Source: Pelagicoccus enzymogenes
Lineage (GTDB): Bacteria; Verrucomicrobiota; Verrucomicrobiia; Opitutales; Opitutaceae
Reading direction: 5' to 3'
Assembly: GCF_014803405.1 (NCBI RefSeq)
Contig: NZ_JACYFG010000061.1
Span: 292,446-356,445, forward strand
DNA: 64,000 nt
Below are positions 42,763-50,947 of this stretch, in pieces. Positions within the stretch are counted from its first letter, which is position 1. The number at the start of each line of letters is the position of its first letter. Made by a program: the position numbers and the translations under genes. The notes beneath the pieces are model-generated. The model saw nothing but the letters and a program-made list of their open reading frames with translations. It did not search any database and was not told the DNA's origin.

Positions 42763-44955
42763 TCAAAACAATTCCCCCTGATCCGGATTCTCCAACAACG
42801 CCGGGCAAAAAGGAGCATAGCGCTTCCGCCAATCATTGAGTTTTTTGACATAATAACTCGGATCATAGGGTCGCTCATCCTTATCGTACCCGTCGATCGG
42901 ATACGCTCGCTGCCAGTCAGCGGACTGCCCGCTTTGCTTCGGCAGAATAAAATACGAAACGCGATCTCCCATGCCCACCGCCTTCTCCATCTTCAGGGCG
43001 ACTTCGAGTGACGCGCGTCGCGGTTTCCCGCCTGCTTCAATCTTCTTCTGATACGCTTCCGGATTCTGGCTCAGCACCTCCGACTTCGCAATTTCATCCA
43101 CCGGCATATCCTGAGCCTGTATCCGCTTTTCCACTTCTAGAGCTAGCCGAGCCGGGTCCTCCCGGACTGCCCCCAGCAAACTGTAAATGAGTTTCCAGGT
43201 CAGGTCCTTTAAAAATGGCTCAATCCCACGAGAGCGCAGGGCCGAGCCGCGAATGGTCACCTTCTCCCCATCGTAGAGAGCGTAGTTCTTCGCCTTGTAG
43301 CAAAACATCGACTGATACTTGCCATCGTATTCCAGCTCTATTCCTTCCGGCAAAATTTCTTGGGCATTCGCAAGCAGCTGCGGCTCCAAATCAAAGAATT
43401 TGCCCGCGCACACATAAATACCATCGGTATCAGCTTCCAAAGGCTCGCACCCCTCCCGCTTGAAGAACTCGATCAAGGACTGCAAAATCTCGCGGCCTTT
43501 TGCCGTAACCTCCGCTGCCAAAGCAGCATCACCAAAACGAGCGCCCGAGAACCCGAGGTAGCCATAGAATGAATTAATCAAAATCTTAAAGCTGCTTTGC
43601 CTGGCATCGTATTCACCCGCCAATGACGCGTCTTCCGTCTCGCGAGCCAGTTTCTTGTACTTCAAGCGATACTCCCGCAATCGCTTCAGCATGGGAATGA
43701 AAACCTGCAAGTGATCCCGTTTCGGGTTGCGACCGATCAAGAGCAACAAGCTTGGATACAGAGACGCCACGTCGAAGTGCAACACCTTCTCGAAGACCCC
43801 TTCCTTAAAGCTGGCCGTATACCCTCCTTCAAACGAGCTTACCTCACCGGGCACCGGACAAGCCGCCCGAGCGTGATAGTACTCCTCCTGAAAAACGAGA
43901 TCTACCTTACTCGCGGAACCCCGTAGGCAAGCTTCCTGCAAAGTCGTTGGAAAAGCTTTGGCCTGCTCGAAGTAGGTCGGCAAAAGACGATTCGCTACCC
44001 CTTCCGTCTCCCGCAAGTCATCCCTCAGGTAATCCAGAAACGTTTCCCGATCCTCATCGAACATGCGCTGAATCTGGGACCCTTCGATGTAAGTGCGCTC
44101 GTCTCCATCCTGTGAAGTCACACCAAAGAACTTCGCCACATCCTTCAATCCATAGGACATCAACTCTCGCGTTGTGATATCGAAGATCTGTACCAGCAAG
44201 TAGGTATCCACCACGGCTCGTCCCGGAATATCGCAGCGCGTGTAGTCGATCATACGTTCCGCCACCCGAATGCGAGTGTTGCGAAAACTCGCTTCCTGAC
44301 CATAGCGACCCCACTGCACCGCCAGCTTGAATCGCTTGGCACGCCGCCTCAAGTAGTCCAAGTCGAACTTGAATACATTGTGTCCTTCGATCACGTCCGG
44401 ATCCAAATCCTGGATACGCTCATTCAACTGCTTCAACAAGGCCCGCTCCGCCGCATCGCTGCGTTCTTCCAAGACAAGCGTTTCTGAAGTTTCACCGCAG
44501 CGAAGCCCAATGGCCAACACGCGGTCACCTTTGCGGCTCGGGCTACTAAAGCCACCGTCCACCTCGCATGCCGTCTCGATATCTAGCTGCAAACGGCGCA
44601 GGTCCGAAAACTTCATCCCATCAAAAAGACGCAAACGACGCTCCATCAGAAACTGGCTTTCCAGCAAACGTATCCAATCGATGGAACCGCTCCGCCCGTG
44701 TTCCTTCAAGAAGTCGCGATAGCGTTCCAGCGAATCGAAACGCAACAAGTGGTCGTATTCGCCATCGCCCGACAAGCGCTCAGCTACGACTCCAGTCAAC
44801 TCTCTCCATGCTTTCTCCTCGCGGCCCCAGACAAAGGGCACAAACGGCATGGTCTCGTCGCGCCGTTCTCCAGCCTCATTGGCCCAAGTCACATGAGCCA
44901 AGCCTTCCGGGCTTATCCATACGCCGCAAAGAGATTCTGTAAAAGAGCCGGTCAT
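42763..44955 (-). CDS. Family B DNA polymerase with proofreading exonuclease (Pol II-like)
   Basis: 730 residues, slightly shorter than E. coli Pol II. The exonuclease motifs are intact: LDIET (Asp125, Glu127), HNVFKFDLD (Asn193, Asp198) and YLRDD (Tyr309, Asp313). The polymerase motifs are also intact: DVASLYPS (Asp395), KILINSFYG (Lys457) and ADTDGIY (Asp509, Asp511). It should be an active, proofreading repair or bypass polymerase. Pol II in other bacteria belongs to the SOS response, but I see no clear LexA box before the start. Operon with the downstream cupin gene (three-base gap). Confidence 0.93.
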   Translation of the reverse strand: MTGSFTESLCGVWISPEGLAHVTWANEAGERRDETMPFVPFVWGREEKAWRELTGVVAERLSGDGEYDHLLRFDSLERYRDFLKEHGRSGSIDWIRLLESQFLMERRLRLFDGMKFSDLRRLQLDIETACEVDGGFSSPSRKGDRVLAIGLRCGETSETLVLEERSDAAERALLKQLNERIQDLDPDVIEGHNVFKFDLDYLRRRAKRFKLAVQWGRYGQEASFRNTRIRVAERMIDYTRCDIPGRAVVDTYLLVQIFDITTRELMSYGLKDVAKFFGVTSQDGDERTYIEGSQIQRMFDEDRETFLDYLRDDLRETEGVANRLLPTYFEQAKAFPTTLQEACLRGSASKVDLVFQEEYYHARAACPVPGEVSSFEGGYTASFKEGVFEKVLHFDVASLYPSLLLLIGRNPKRDHLQVFIPMLKRLREYRLKYKKLARETEDASLAGEYDARQSSFKILINSFYGYLGFSGARFGDAALAAEVTAKGREILQSLIEFFKREGCEPLEADTDGIYVCAGKFFDLEPQLLANAQEILPEGIELEYDGKYQSMFCYKAKNYALYDGEKVTIRGSALRSRGIEPFLKDLTWKLIYSLLGAVREDPARLALEVEKRIQAQDMPVDEIAKSEVLSQNPEAYQKKIEAGGKPRRASLEVALKMEKAVGMGDRVSYFILPKQSGQSADWQRAYPIDGYDKDERPYDPSYYVKKLNDWRKRYAPFCPALLENPDQGELF

Positions 44956-45089
44956 GCCAAAACGTAGCGCGAGGCGTCAGCCCGCGTCCACGCAAATTAG
45001 CCATGCAAGCGCAGCTCCCACTACATCGTCTCTGGACAACACCGCCAATCCGTGGCGAGGCATTCAGCCGTCCCTCTTAAGCTTTGATT

Positions 45090-45130
45090 CTGGAGGGACC
45101 GGTTCCACCCGGACCGTGTTGCAGGAGCAC
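45090..45130. repeat. Second repeat family, copy 2, in a 258-base intergenic region
   Basis: Resembles 38748-38786, sharing the core GGTTCCACCC and the tail TTGCAGGA. It lies in the gap 44956-45213 between the polymerase start and the aldo-keto reductase stop. The rest of that gap holds no gene or terminator I can support. Confidence 0.5.
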
Positions 45131-45213
45131 CCCTTCACGACGGCCAACGAAAGCTGCGCACTGCCGTGTTGGTCATAATGAAGCTCCGCGGTCGTAGCAG
45201 CGAAGTCACCCGG

Positions 45214-46113
45214 CTAGCTCGCCGGATACTTAGCCATCAAGCGGATGTTGTCGTCGATTTCCTCCGGCGATCTCGCACCGATCGTCATGGCATCGAGGTA
45301 CCCCAAATTCTGAGCGAACTTCATGCATTCGTCCCGCTTGTCGACCAGTCCGCCGGCGCCAAAAATCTTCATCCCGATCACGTTCGCGCCGCGCTCCCTG
45401 AAGCGGCGTTGCACCGGAATCACCTCCTCCGGAGAGCCGTCCATGTGCTTTCCGTAAGGATTGATACGCGTCAGGGCGACCTCCACCCATTCCGTTTCCG
45501 ACGCGCGCTGGAGAGCTTGCAAGGTATGGCAAGACATGCCGAGAGCCCGGATCATCCCGCGTTCCTTGTATTCCTGCAGCACCTCGAGATAGCCGGCCAT
45601 ATCCTCGTCCCACTCGGCTGAAGTGACGTTGTGCATCAGCAAAATGTCGATCACGTCTACATTCAGCTCCTGGCGAAAACGTTCCACCGCCGTCCGCGCC
45701 GAACGACGCTGCTCGTCGAGGCTCAGCTTTTTGGGGTTCGGATCGTTGTAGCGCCACCAAAGCTTCGTCAGAATAGTCACCTCCTCTCGGGGGATGAAAC
45801 GAAGCGCCTCGCGAAAGTAGTAGTGGGTTCCGTACAAGTCCGCCAAGTCGAACAAGCGGATACCGCGATCGTAGCCATGCCTCAGCAAGTTGACGAAGCC
45901 TTCGAAGCCTTGTCGCGTCTGGTCGGACTGACGATCCCAGCCGTTGAAGCCAGTGCCCTGAGCCAGCCGGGTCGTTACGATCCCCGACCTCTCGAAGGTC
46001 ACCTTCGGCACCTCCGGCAGAGAGCCGATCGGCTTGGAATAAGCAACGGAACCAATCATGGGAGCAGTCAAGGCAGCTCCCGCTACGCGACCGAGGAAAT
46101 CTCTACGCTTCAT
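45214..46113 (-). CDS. Exported aldo-keto reductase with Tat signal
   Basis: 299 residues. The N-terminus MKRRDFLGRVAGAALTAP is a twin-arginine signal, so the protein is folded in the cytoplasm and exported. The rest is an aldo-keto reductase barrel with the catalytic Asp-Tyr pair in FDLADLYGT, the Lys in ILTKLWW and the His in LLMHNVTS. A late Tat-exported oxidoreductase of this kind could use a bound nicotinamide cofactor; the substrate is unknown. It has a 5' region of about 70 bases with a short hairpin, and the previous reverse gene ends with a strong terminator. Confidence 0.88.
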   Translation of the reverse strand: MKRRDFLGRVAGAALTAPMIGSVAYSKPIGSLPEVPKVTFERSGIVTTRLAQGTGFNGWDRQSDQTRQGFEGFVNLLRHGYDRGIRLFDLADLYGTHYYFREALRFIPREEVTILTKLWWRYNDPNPKKLSLDEQRRSARTAVERFRQELNVDVIDILLMHNVTSAEWDEDMAGYLEVLQEYKERGMIRALGMSCHTLQALQRASETEWVEVALTRINPYGKHMDGSPEEVIPVQRRFRERGANVIGMKIFGAGGLVDKRDECMKFAQNLGYLDAMTIGARSPEEIDDNIRLMAKYPAS

Positions 46114-46184
46114 ACTTCAGGCGGGGTTGGGGTTTACGAAGGAAGGCGAGATTGGCGTAAGCCTCGCCTCAGCTCAACAGCAAA

Positions 46185-46226
46185 CGAAAAAGGCCTCGAA
46201 GCGAATCCGCTTCGAGGCCAAAAAAA
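46185..46226 (-). terminator. Rho-independent terminator after the small membrane gene
   Basis: A perfect 12-bp stem (GGCCTCGAAGCG with CGCTTCGAGGCC, loop AATC) is followed on the reverse strand by TTTTT. Confidence 0.93.
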
Positions 46227-46245
46227 TGGAGAACAAGGACAGCTG

Positions 46246-46584
46246 CTAGAACGGCTTGAAGTAGACCATGTAGAGAGCCAGCCCGGAGGCGACGATCAAA
46301 CCTGAGAGCACGAAGCCCTTCGGCTTCTTGTAGGCCATGCCGGCAAGGGCCATCAGAAAGAGCCAAGCCACCAGCTTGACGATAATCCAGCCAGCGGTGT
46401 AGCTGTAGCCGAGCTTGGCAATCAAGCCAAAGGCGCCCACGAGAGCGACGAGTCCAACGATACCGTTGATTGCCATCATCTTCGCTTTCTTGTGCTTCTG
46501 CGGATTCGCCGCGATGTAGAAGATCGAGCCGCTGAGCATCAGAATCGAAAAGACGTGGATAAGGGAATAGATTCTCGGGTCCAT
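46246..46584 (-). CDS. Four-helix inner-membrane protein, unknown
   Basis: 112 residues with four hydrophobic segments (about 5-25, 38-58, 64-84 and 90-108) joined by short basic loops (NPQKHKKAK, YKKPKG). No catalytic motif. The positive loops predict inner-membrane topology. It ends with a strong terminator. Upstream is a 308-base region with possible RNA structure that could be its leader. Confidence 0.75.
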   Translation of the reverse strand: MDPRIYSLIHVFSILMLSGSIFYIAANPQKHKKAKMMAINGIVGLVALVGAFGLIAKLGYSYTAGWIIVKLVAWLFLMALAGMAYKKPKGFVLSGLIVASGLALYMVYFKPF

Positions 46585-46892
46585 AAAGCACGATCTCTAC
46601 CAAGCCTTTACGCAAAAGAGCAATCTATGAATTGCGCTTCGTAAAAAAAGAACGCGTACCCCACCATTGTGCCGTATGCCGAAGGGGCTCATAGTCCTGT
46701 TTATATACAGGTGGGCGCCCGTCGGACAGCCTCTGCTTTCCGGTTTACGGCTTAGCATCAACCACCCTTCGTGACTCCCGTAAAAGTAAAGTAGGCGATG
46801 AGCGTTTTATCAGCACCTCGAACACCGCAGGGTACGCGAAGACCTCAGATACTTCGCGCCAGCCCCAACGGGTCAATCCCAATGCGAAACGC
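46585..46892. other. 308-base intergenic region with possible structured RNA
   Basis: No reading frame of note. The part 46660-46800 is rich in short complementary stretches, for example CCTGT-TTATAT-ACAGG at about 46697-46712, and GC-rich blocks alternate with unpaired AT bases in the way of a folded RNA. I could not match it to tmRNA, SRP RNA, RNase P, 6S or a known riboswitch. It may be the leader of the reverse-strand membrane gene or a separate small RNA. Confidence 0.3.
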
Positions 46893-47387
46893 CTAGAAGT
46901 TTTGCCGCTTTTTTGACGGATGCTTGCGCAGTAGCCCTCTGGCCAACCACCCGCTCATCAGCAAGTTACCCAACAAGAAGCCCAAGACCTGATGCTCGCC
47001 GAAGATTTCACCTAGGCGATAGCCTCCCACAAACGCAATCCCCGCGCTGATCGCGAGCGCCTGCCAGTCGCTGAACAACTTCGGCTTGGAGATGGCGAAG
47101 AAGAAAAGGTTCGCCAGCAACACCAGGGCCCCCGCAACCAAGGAGGCGACGGCAAACTTGGCCGCGTTGTCCGGCGCGTTTCTGGAGAGGGCCAAGAGGT
47201 CCATCCCCGCAAATAGCAGCTGGTTGAAAATCAGGAAGCCCCAGGCCAAGGCCACTCCCAGCTGCCAGGTCGCAGGCAGGTCCGTCTCTCCTCGAGGCAG
47301 ACGGCGAGCCAAGTCGCAGCCGGAAGAGCAACAGTCGTGGTTTCGGGCAGCTGTCTCGCCGCAATGGATACAAGTATAACTGCTCAT
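46893..47387 (-). CDS. Zinc-ribbon membrane protein, unknown
   Basis: 164 residues. The N-terminus has CIHCGE and then HDCCSSGCD, giving four to five cysteines and a histidine suited to bind zinc. About four membrane helices follow (about 43-62, 76-98, 108-125 and 133-150), with a basic tail. It starts three bases after DUF2017 in the clpS group and is likely cotranscribed. I do not recognise a named family. Confidence 0.75.
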   Translation of the reverse strand: MSSYTCIHCGETAARNHDCCSSGCDLARRLPRGETDLPATWQLGVALAWGFLIFNQLLFAGMDLLALSRNAPDNAAKFAVASLVAGALVLLANLFFFAISKPKLFSDWQALAISAGIAFVGGYRLGEIFGEHQVLGFLLGNLLMSGWLARGLLRKHPSKKRQNF

Positions 47388-47390
47388 CGT

Positions 47391-47906
47391 CTACCTTTCA
47401 TCTTCCAAATCCTCGCCATCGCCCCAATCCAGTTCATCGCTGTTCTCGGACTCTTCCCCAGGCGATGCCATTTGCGAAATGATCAGTTCCTGCAAACTCG
47501 CGAAAAGCGCATACGCCGCGTATCCAATCTGCAATTCGTCGGTCCACTCCAGGCCCTCGAGGTTCCCTTCTTCCAATTGCGAGTCGCTGATCGGTTCCAG
47601 CATCGTCTCGCGCAGCTTGAGCCGAATCGCGGAACAAGCTCGGATGACCCTGTCCATCTCGTCCGCTGCGATCAAGGTGCGTCCGCTCAGCATGAACTCG
47701 TCATCGAAAAGATTCGCGATCACCCGCAACTCCTCGCGCTGGGAGTCGAGCAAGTCTTTCTTCCAAAAATCCTCCAGCAGCTCGTCCTCGTCGGGAAATT
47801 CCGCTGGCGTCGCCAGCTCCTCCTGCAGCTCGTCGAGCACCGGCTGGATCGTCTTGAGTAAGGACTCGACCAAAGCCGGGTCTAGCCTGATCTCAATCTG
47901 TCTCAT
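47391..47906 (-). CDS. DUF2017 family protein
   Basis: 171 residues from ATG at 47906. It is acidic and helical, with MRQIEIRLDPALVESLLK at the start. The pairing of a short acidic helical protein directly behind clpS is known for DUF2017 genes, mostly in actinobacteria, and suggests a link with Clp proteolysis; the molecular role is unknown. The start overlaps the end of clpS by 14 bases, indicating translational coupling. The family assignment rests on context and overall pattern. Confidence 0.7.
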   Translation of the reverse strand: MRQIEIRLDPALVESLLKTIQPVLDELQEELATPAEFPDEDELLEDFWKKDLLDSQREELRVIANLFDDEFMLSGRTLIAADEMDRVIRACSAIRLKLRETMLEPISDSQLEEGNLEGLEWTDELQIGYAAYALFASLQELIISQMASPGEESENSDELDWGDGEDLEDER

Positions 47907-48201
47907 CACGTTCCAATATCGCGTTGAGATGCCACTCCTGCAACTGGTACACGTAGCCTTCCGCCTTTTCTCGGTTTCCCTTCCAAACAAGGGAACGTCC
48001 CTTCTGATGGACCTCCATCATGTGCTCCTCCGCCTTGCTGCGCGACATGCGCAACACGCGTTCGAGCACCATGGTGACGTAAGACATGAGATTAACGGGA
48101 TCGTTCAGGACGATCACTCCCCAAACATCCGATAGAGCCGTTTCGTCCTTGGTGCTCGGTTCCGCCGCCGGGGAATCTACGCTGGTTACAGGTGCTACCA
48201 T
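47893..48201 (-). CDS. clpS: ATP-dependent Clp protease adaptor ClpS
   Basis: 102 residues from ATG at 48201. ClpS binds proteins with N-degron residues and delivers them to ClpAP or ClpCP. The motif VIVLNDPVNLMSYV corresponds to the LLNDD..PMEFV stretch of the family, with the Asn-Asp pair that contacts the substrate N-terminus. HMMEVHQKGRSLVWKGNREKA in pieces matches the helical part, including the conserved His and Gly. The N-terminal 25 residues are the usual flexible extension. First gene of a three-gene group after proS. Confidence 0.9.
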   Translation of the reverse strand: MVAPVTSVDSPAAEPSTKDETALSDVWGVIVLNDPVNLMSYVTMVLERVLRMSRSKAEEHMMEVHQKGRSLVWKGNREKAEGYVYQLQEWHLNAILERDETD

Positions 48202-48219
48202 CAACTAATCTCTGCCAAA

Positions 48220-49983
48220 CTATTGGGACTTCGCCTCGATTCCTTCCACCAACACGCGCTCCGCGTCCGCGATGGCAACCTTCATGACATCTTCCTGGTC
48301 GCGCCACTTCATTTCGACTTCGCCGTTCTTCAAACCACGACCGCCGATAGTGACGCGAAGCGGGATGCCGATCAAATCCGCATCCTTGAACTTAACGCCG
48401 GGACGCTCTTCGCGATCATCCACCAATACGCTCGCGCCCGCCGCTTCCGCTGCTCGGCCGAGCTGCAGGGCCAACGTATCCGCTTCATCCATACCGGGGT
48501 CGAGCACGGTGATGATCACTTGGTAAGGAGCCACCGACCACGGCCAAACGATACCGTTCTTGTCATGCTTTTGCTCGATGATCGACTGCAACGTTCGGGA
48601 GATGCCGATACCGTAGCAGCCCATGACCGCGGGCTGGCGATTTCCGTCCTTGTCGACGTAGAGGGCGCCGTACTCCTCGTTGTCGCTATACTTGGTTCCT
48701 AGCTTGAAAATATGGCCCACCTCGATGGCCCGCTGGATCTCCAAAGGCTTGCCGGATACAGGACATGGTTCGCCTACCTGCACCTTGCGGAAGTCGCCGA
48801 ACTTATCGATGTCCAAGTCGCGGGACACGTTGACGTTCCGGAGGTGCATCGCCTTCTCGTTGGCCCCTGTCACCCCGTTGCCGACCAAGCGAATCGCGTT
48901 GTCCGCATACACGCCGTCAAGCTTCTCCCGGTTTTTGATGGTTCCCTTCACCACTCCCAAGCTACCGGGATAAGCGCCCATCGCTTCGAAGATTTCGTCA
49001 ACCGTTGCCGGGCGAATCAAGGCATAGCCGAGGGCTCCTAGCTTCGCCTCTTCGACTTGGTCGCAACCACGCACCACGACCGCGAACAGCTTGTCGTCGC
49101 CCACGAAAAGCAAGGTTTTGTACTGCTGCTCGGCTGGGATCCCGAACTCCTGGGCCAGCTTCTCGATCGTCTTAACGCCCGGCGTATCGAACTTCTCGAT
49201 TTCACCCACCGGAGCGGCTTCCTCAAGATCAGCTGGCACGATGCCGCTAGTCGCCTTTTCCACATTGGCCGCGTAGCCGCTTTCGAGGTTGTAGACCACA
49301 TCGTCGTCGCCGACTTCCGCCGGCACCATGAACTCGTGCGAAAAAGCTCCGCCCATCACGCCCGTGTCCGCCTCGACCGAGATAAACTTCAGCCCACAGC
49401 GGGCAAAAAACTTTTCGTAGGCCGCAGCCATGCGCTTGTAAGTCTCAGTCGCCTCTTCGTCCGTCGCGTCGAAGCTGTAGCCGTCCTTCATGATGAACTC
49501 GCGAGCGCGCATCAGGCCGTAGCGCGGACGAATCTCGTTACGGAACTTGGTCTGCACTTGGTAGAAGGTCTTTCCCATGTCTCGGTAGCTCGTCGCCTCG
49601 CCGCCGATGAGCGGCGTTACGATCTCCTCGTGCGTCGGCCCCAACACGAAGGCCGGTTCCTCGGGAAACTCCGCCTTCTCGCCAGCGCTCGCCACCTGGT
49701 ACATGATCTCGCGAGCGGCATTCCAACGCGGTCCCGCCTTCCAGTACTCTGCAGGAACCACCGCCGGCATTAGCAACTCCATGGCGCCCGCGCGGTTCAT
49801 TTCCTCGCAGCAAAGTCGCTTCACGTTCTCCAAGGCCTTGGCCCCCAAGGGCAAGAAGGCGTAGATACCGCTGCCGATCTTGCGCACGAGACCCGCTCGA
49901 AGGAGGAGCTTGTGCGAATCGATTTCCGCTTCGGCGGGGCTTTCCTTGAGGGTTGGAATGTAATGCTTGCTCCAGTAGTCCAT
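48220..49983 (-). CDS. proS: Prolyl-tRNA synthetase
   Basis: 587 residues from ATG at 49983, the size of the bacterial type with an editing domain. It charges tRNA-Pro and clears mis-charged alanine. Class II motif 1 is near GAMELLMPAVVPAEYW, motif 2 is FRNEIRPRYGLMRAREFIMKDGYSF in pieces, and motif 3 is GCYGIGISRTL. The editing insertion lies between motifs 2 and 3 (about 225-410). The C-terminal anticodon-binding domain has VLVDDREERPGVKFKDADL in parts. It is 18 bases upstream of clpS on the same strand. Confidence 0.96.
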   Translation of the reverse strand: MDYWSKHYIPTLKESPAEAEIDSHKLLLRAGLVRKIGSGIYAFLPLGAKALENVKRLCCEEMNRAGAMELLMPAVVPAEYWKAGPRWNAAREIMYQVASAGEKAEFPEEPAFVLGPTHEEIVTPLIGGEATSYRDMGKTFYQVQTKFRNEIRPRYGLMRAREFIMKDGYSFDATDEEATETYKRMAAAYEKFFARCGLKFISVEADTGVMGGAFSHEFMVPAEVGDDDVVYNLESGYAANVEKATSGIVPADLEEAAPVGEIEKFDTPGVKTIEKLAQEFGIPAEQQYKTLLFVGDDKLFAVVVRGCDQVEEAKLGALGYALIRPATVDEIFEAMGAYPGSLGVVKGTIKNREKLDGVYADNAIRLVGNGVTGANEKAMHLRNVNVSRDLDIDKFGDFRKVQVGEPCPVSGKPLEIQRAIEVGHIFKLGTKYSDNEEYGALYVDKDGNRQPAVMGCYGIGISRTLQSIIEQKHDKNGIVWPWSVAPYQVIITVLDPGMDEADTLALQLGRAAEAAGASVLVDDREERPGVKFKDADLIGIPLRVTIGGRGLKNGEVEMKWRDQEDVMKVAIADAERVLVEGIEAKSQ

Positions 49984-50141
49984 GGTGATTGAGGGCCCAA
50001 AAAATGCGCCGCCTCTCCTCTCATACAATCCTTAAATAATGAGGGAAGCGGCCTTGTGCCGCGATTCCCCTCCACCAAGTGCCGCCCGCTCCTCATTTCG
50101 AGCTTTAACTCCGTCCCGTTTCGCGCTCCCTAGGCAAGCTC

Positions 50142-50867
50142 ATGAGCACACCCGAGAAGCCCGAACCGAAGAACCAGCTGCCCAGCGGCATCGCCGATCG
50201 CAAGCCCTGGCCCATGTGGCCGATCGCCTTGGCCATCGTCGCCTTCATCGGGGTGTACACTTGGATCAACCTCGAGTACCGCAAGGAAGGCAAAGCCTTC
50301 GAGCCCTTCCAGGCCATGATGGACCGCAAAAACGCCATCGTGGAGAAAAACTTCTACGAGTGGTACAGCATCAAAACGGACCGCGCCCCCTCAGCGGTCA
50401 CCATCGATTCGCCCGCCAGCTCCACCTCACGCGCCTACGAAGACGCCCTCGACCTCGTCATCCCCGAGCAACTCAAGTACTACATGGCCGGCAAACCCGT
50501 GCTCATCCCGGGATTCATCAAGACCGAATGCCCTGACACCCTCACTCCCGGCGAGCCTCTCCCGATTCGCATTCAGGTGCCCGCCCCGCTCGCCCAGCAC
50601 GAACTCCTCCACTTGCTCAGCTTCTACAAGGAAGGCGAGCTCTTCATCCTCGCCACCCTCTACGCCGAAAAAATGGAGGATGTCGACCAAAGCCTACTGG
50701 TCGGAGAACCTGCTCCCGCCACCTTCCTCATCCCAACCGAGCCGATGGCCGCAGAGACCATCAAGGTCAGCTTCATCAACGAAGACCGCCTCGCCCAGTG
50801 GGAGATACAGAACCTCGATCCCAGCAAGGCGGTAGTAGAGGTGGAAAAGAGCGAGCCCCCGCAATAA
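50142..50867 (+). CDS. Membrane-anchored protein, unknown
   Basis: 241 residues. One membrane helix near the N-terminus (about 26-43, WPIALAIVAFIGVYTWI) follows a proline-rich cytoplasmic start, so the rest should be periplasmic. The outer part has no motif I know; a beta-rich domain (about 120-220, with LPIRIQVPAPL and TIKVSFIN) resembles an immunoglobulin-like fold. It lies 81 bases before argA and diverges from proS, but no functional link is evident. Confidence 0.7.
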   Translation: MSTPEKPEPKNQLPSGIADRKPWPMWPIALAIVAFIGVYTWINLEYRKEGKAFEPFQAMMDRKNAIVEKNFYEWYSIKTDRAPSAVTIDSPASSTSRAYEDALDLVIPEQLKYYMAGKPVLIPGFIKTECPDTLTPGEPLPIRIQVPAPLAQHELLHLLSFYKEGELFILATLYAEKMEDVDQSLLVGEPAPATFLIPTEPMAAETIKVSFINEDRLAQWEIQNLDPSKAVVEVEKSEPPQ

Positions 50868-50947
50868 GCGCTCGGCCGGCGGGCCTCTTCCCAATCTCCG
50901 CTTGCTTCCACCCCCGCATTCACTTGAATCCGATCACTTTACGAGCC

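Noticed and set aside
46660..46800. SRP RNA (CCGGAAAGCAG on the reverse strand)
   Set aside because: It lacks the GGUCCGGAAGGAAGCAG core and the paired asymmetric loop of SRP helix 8.
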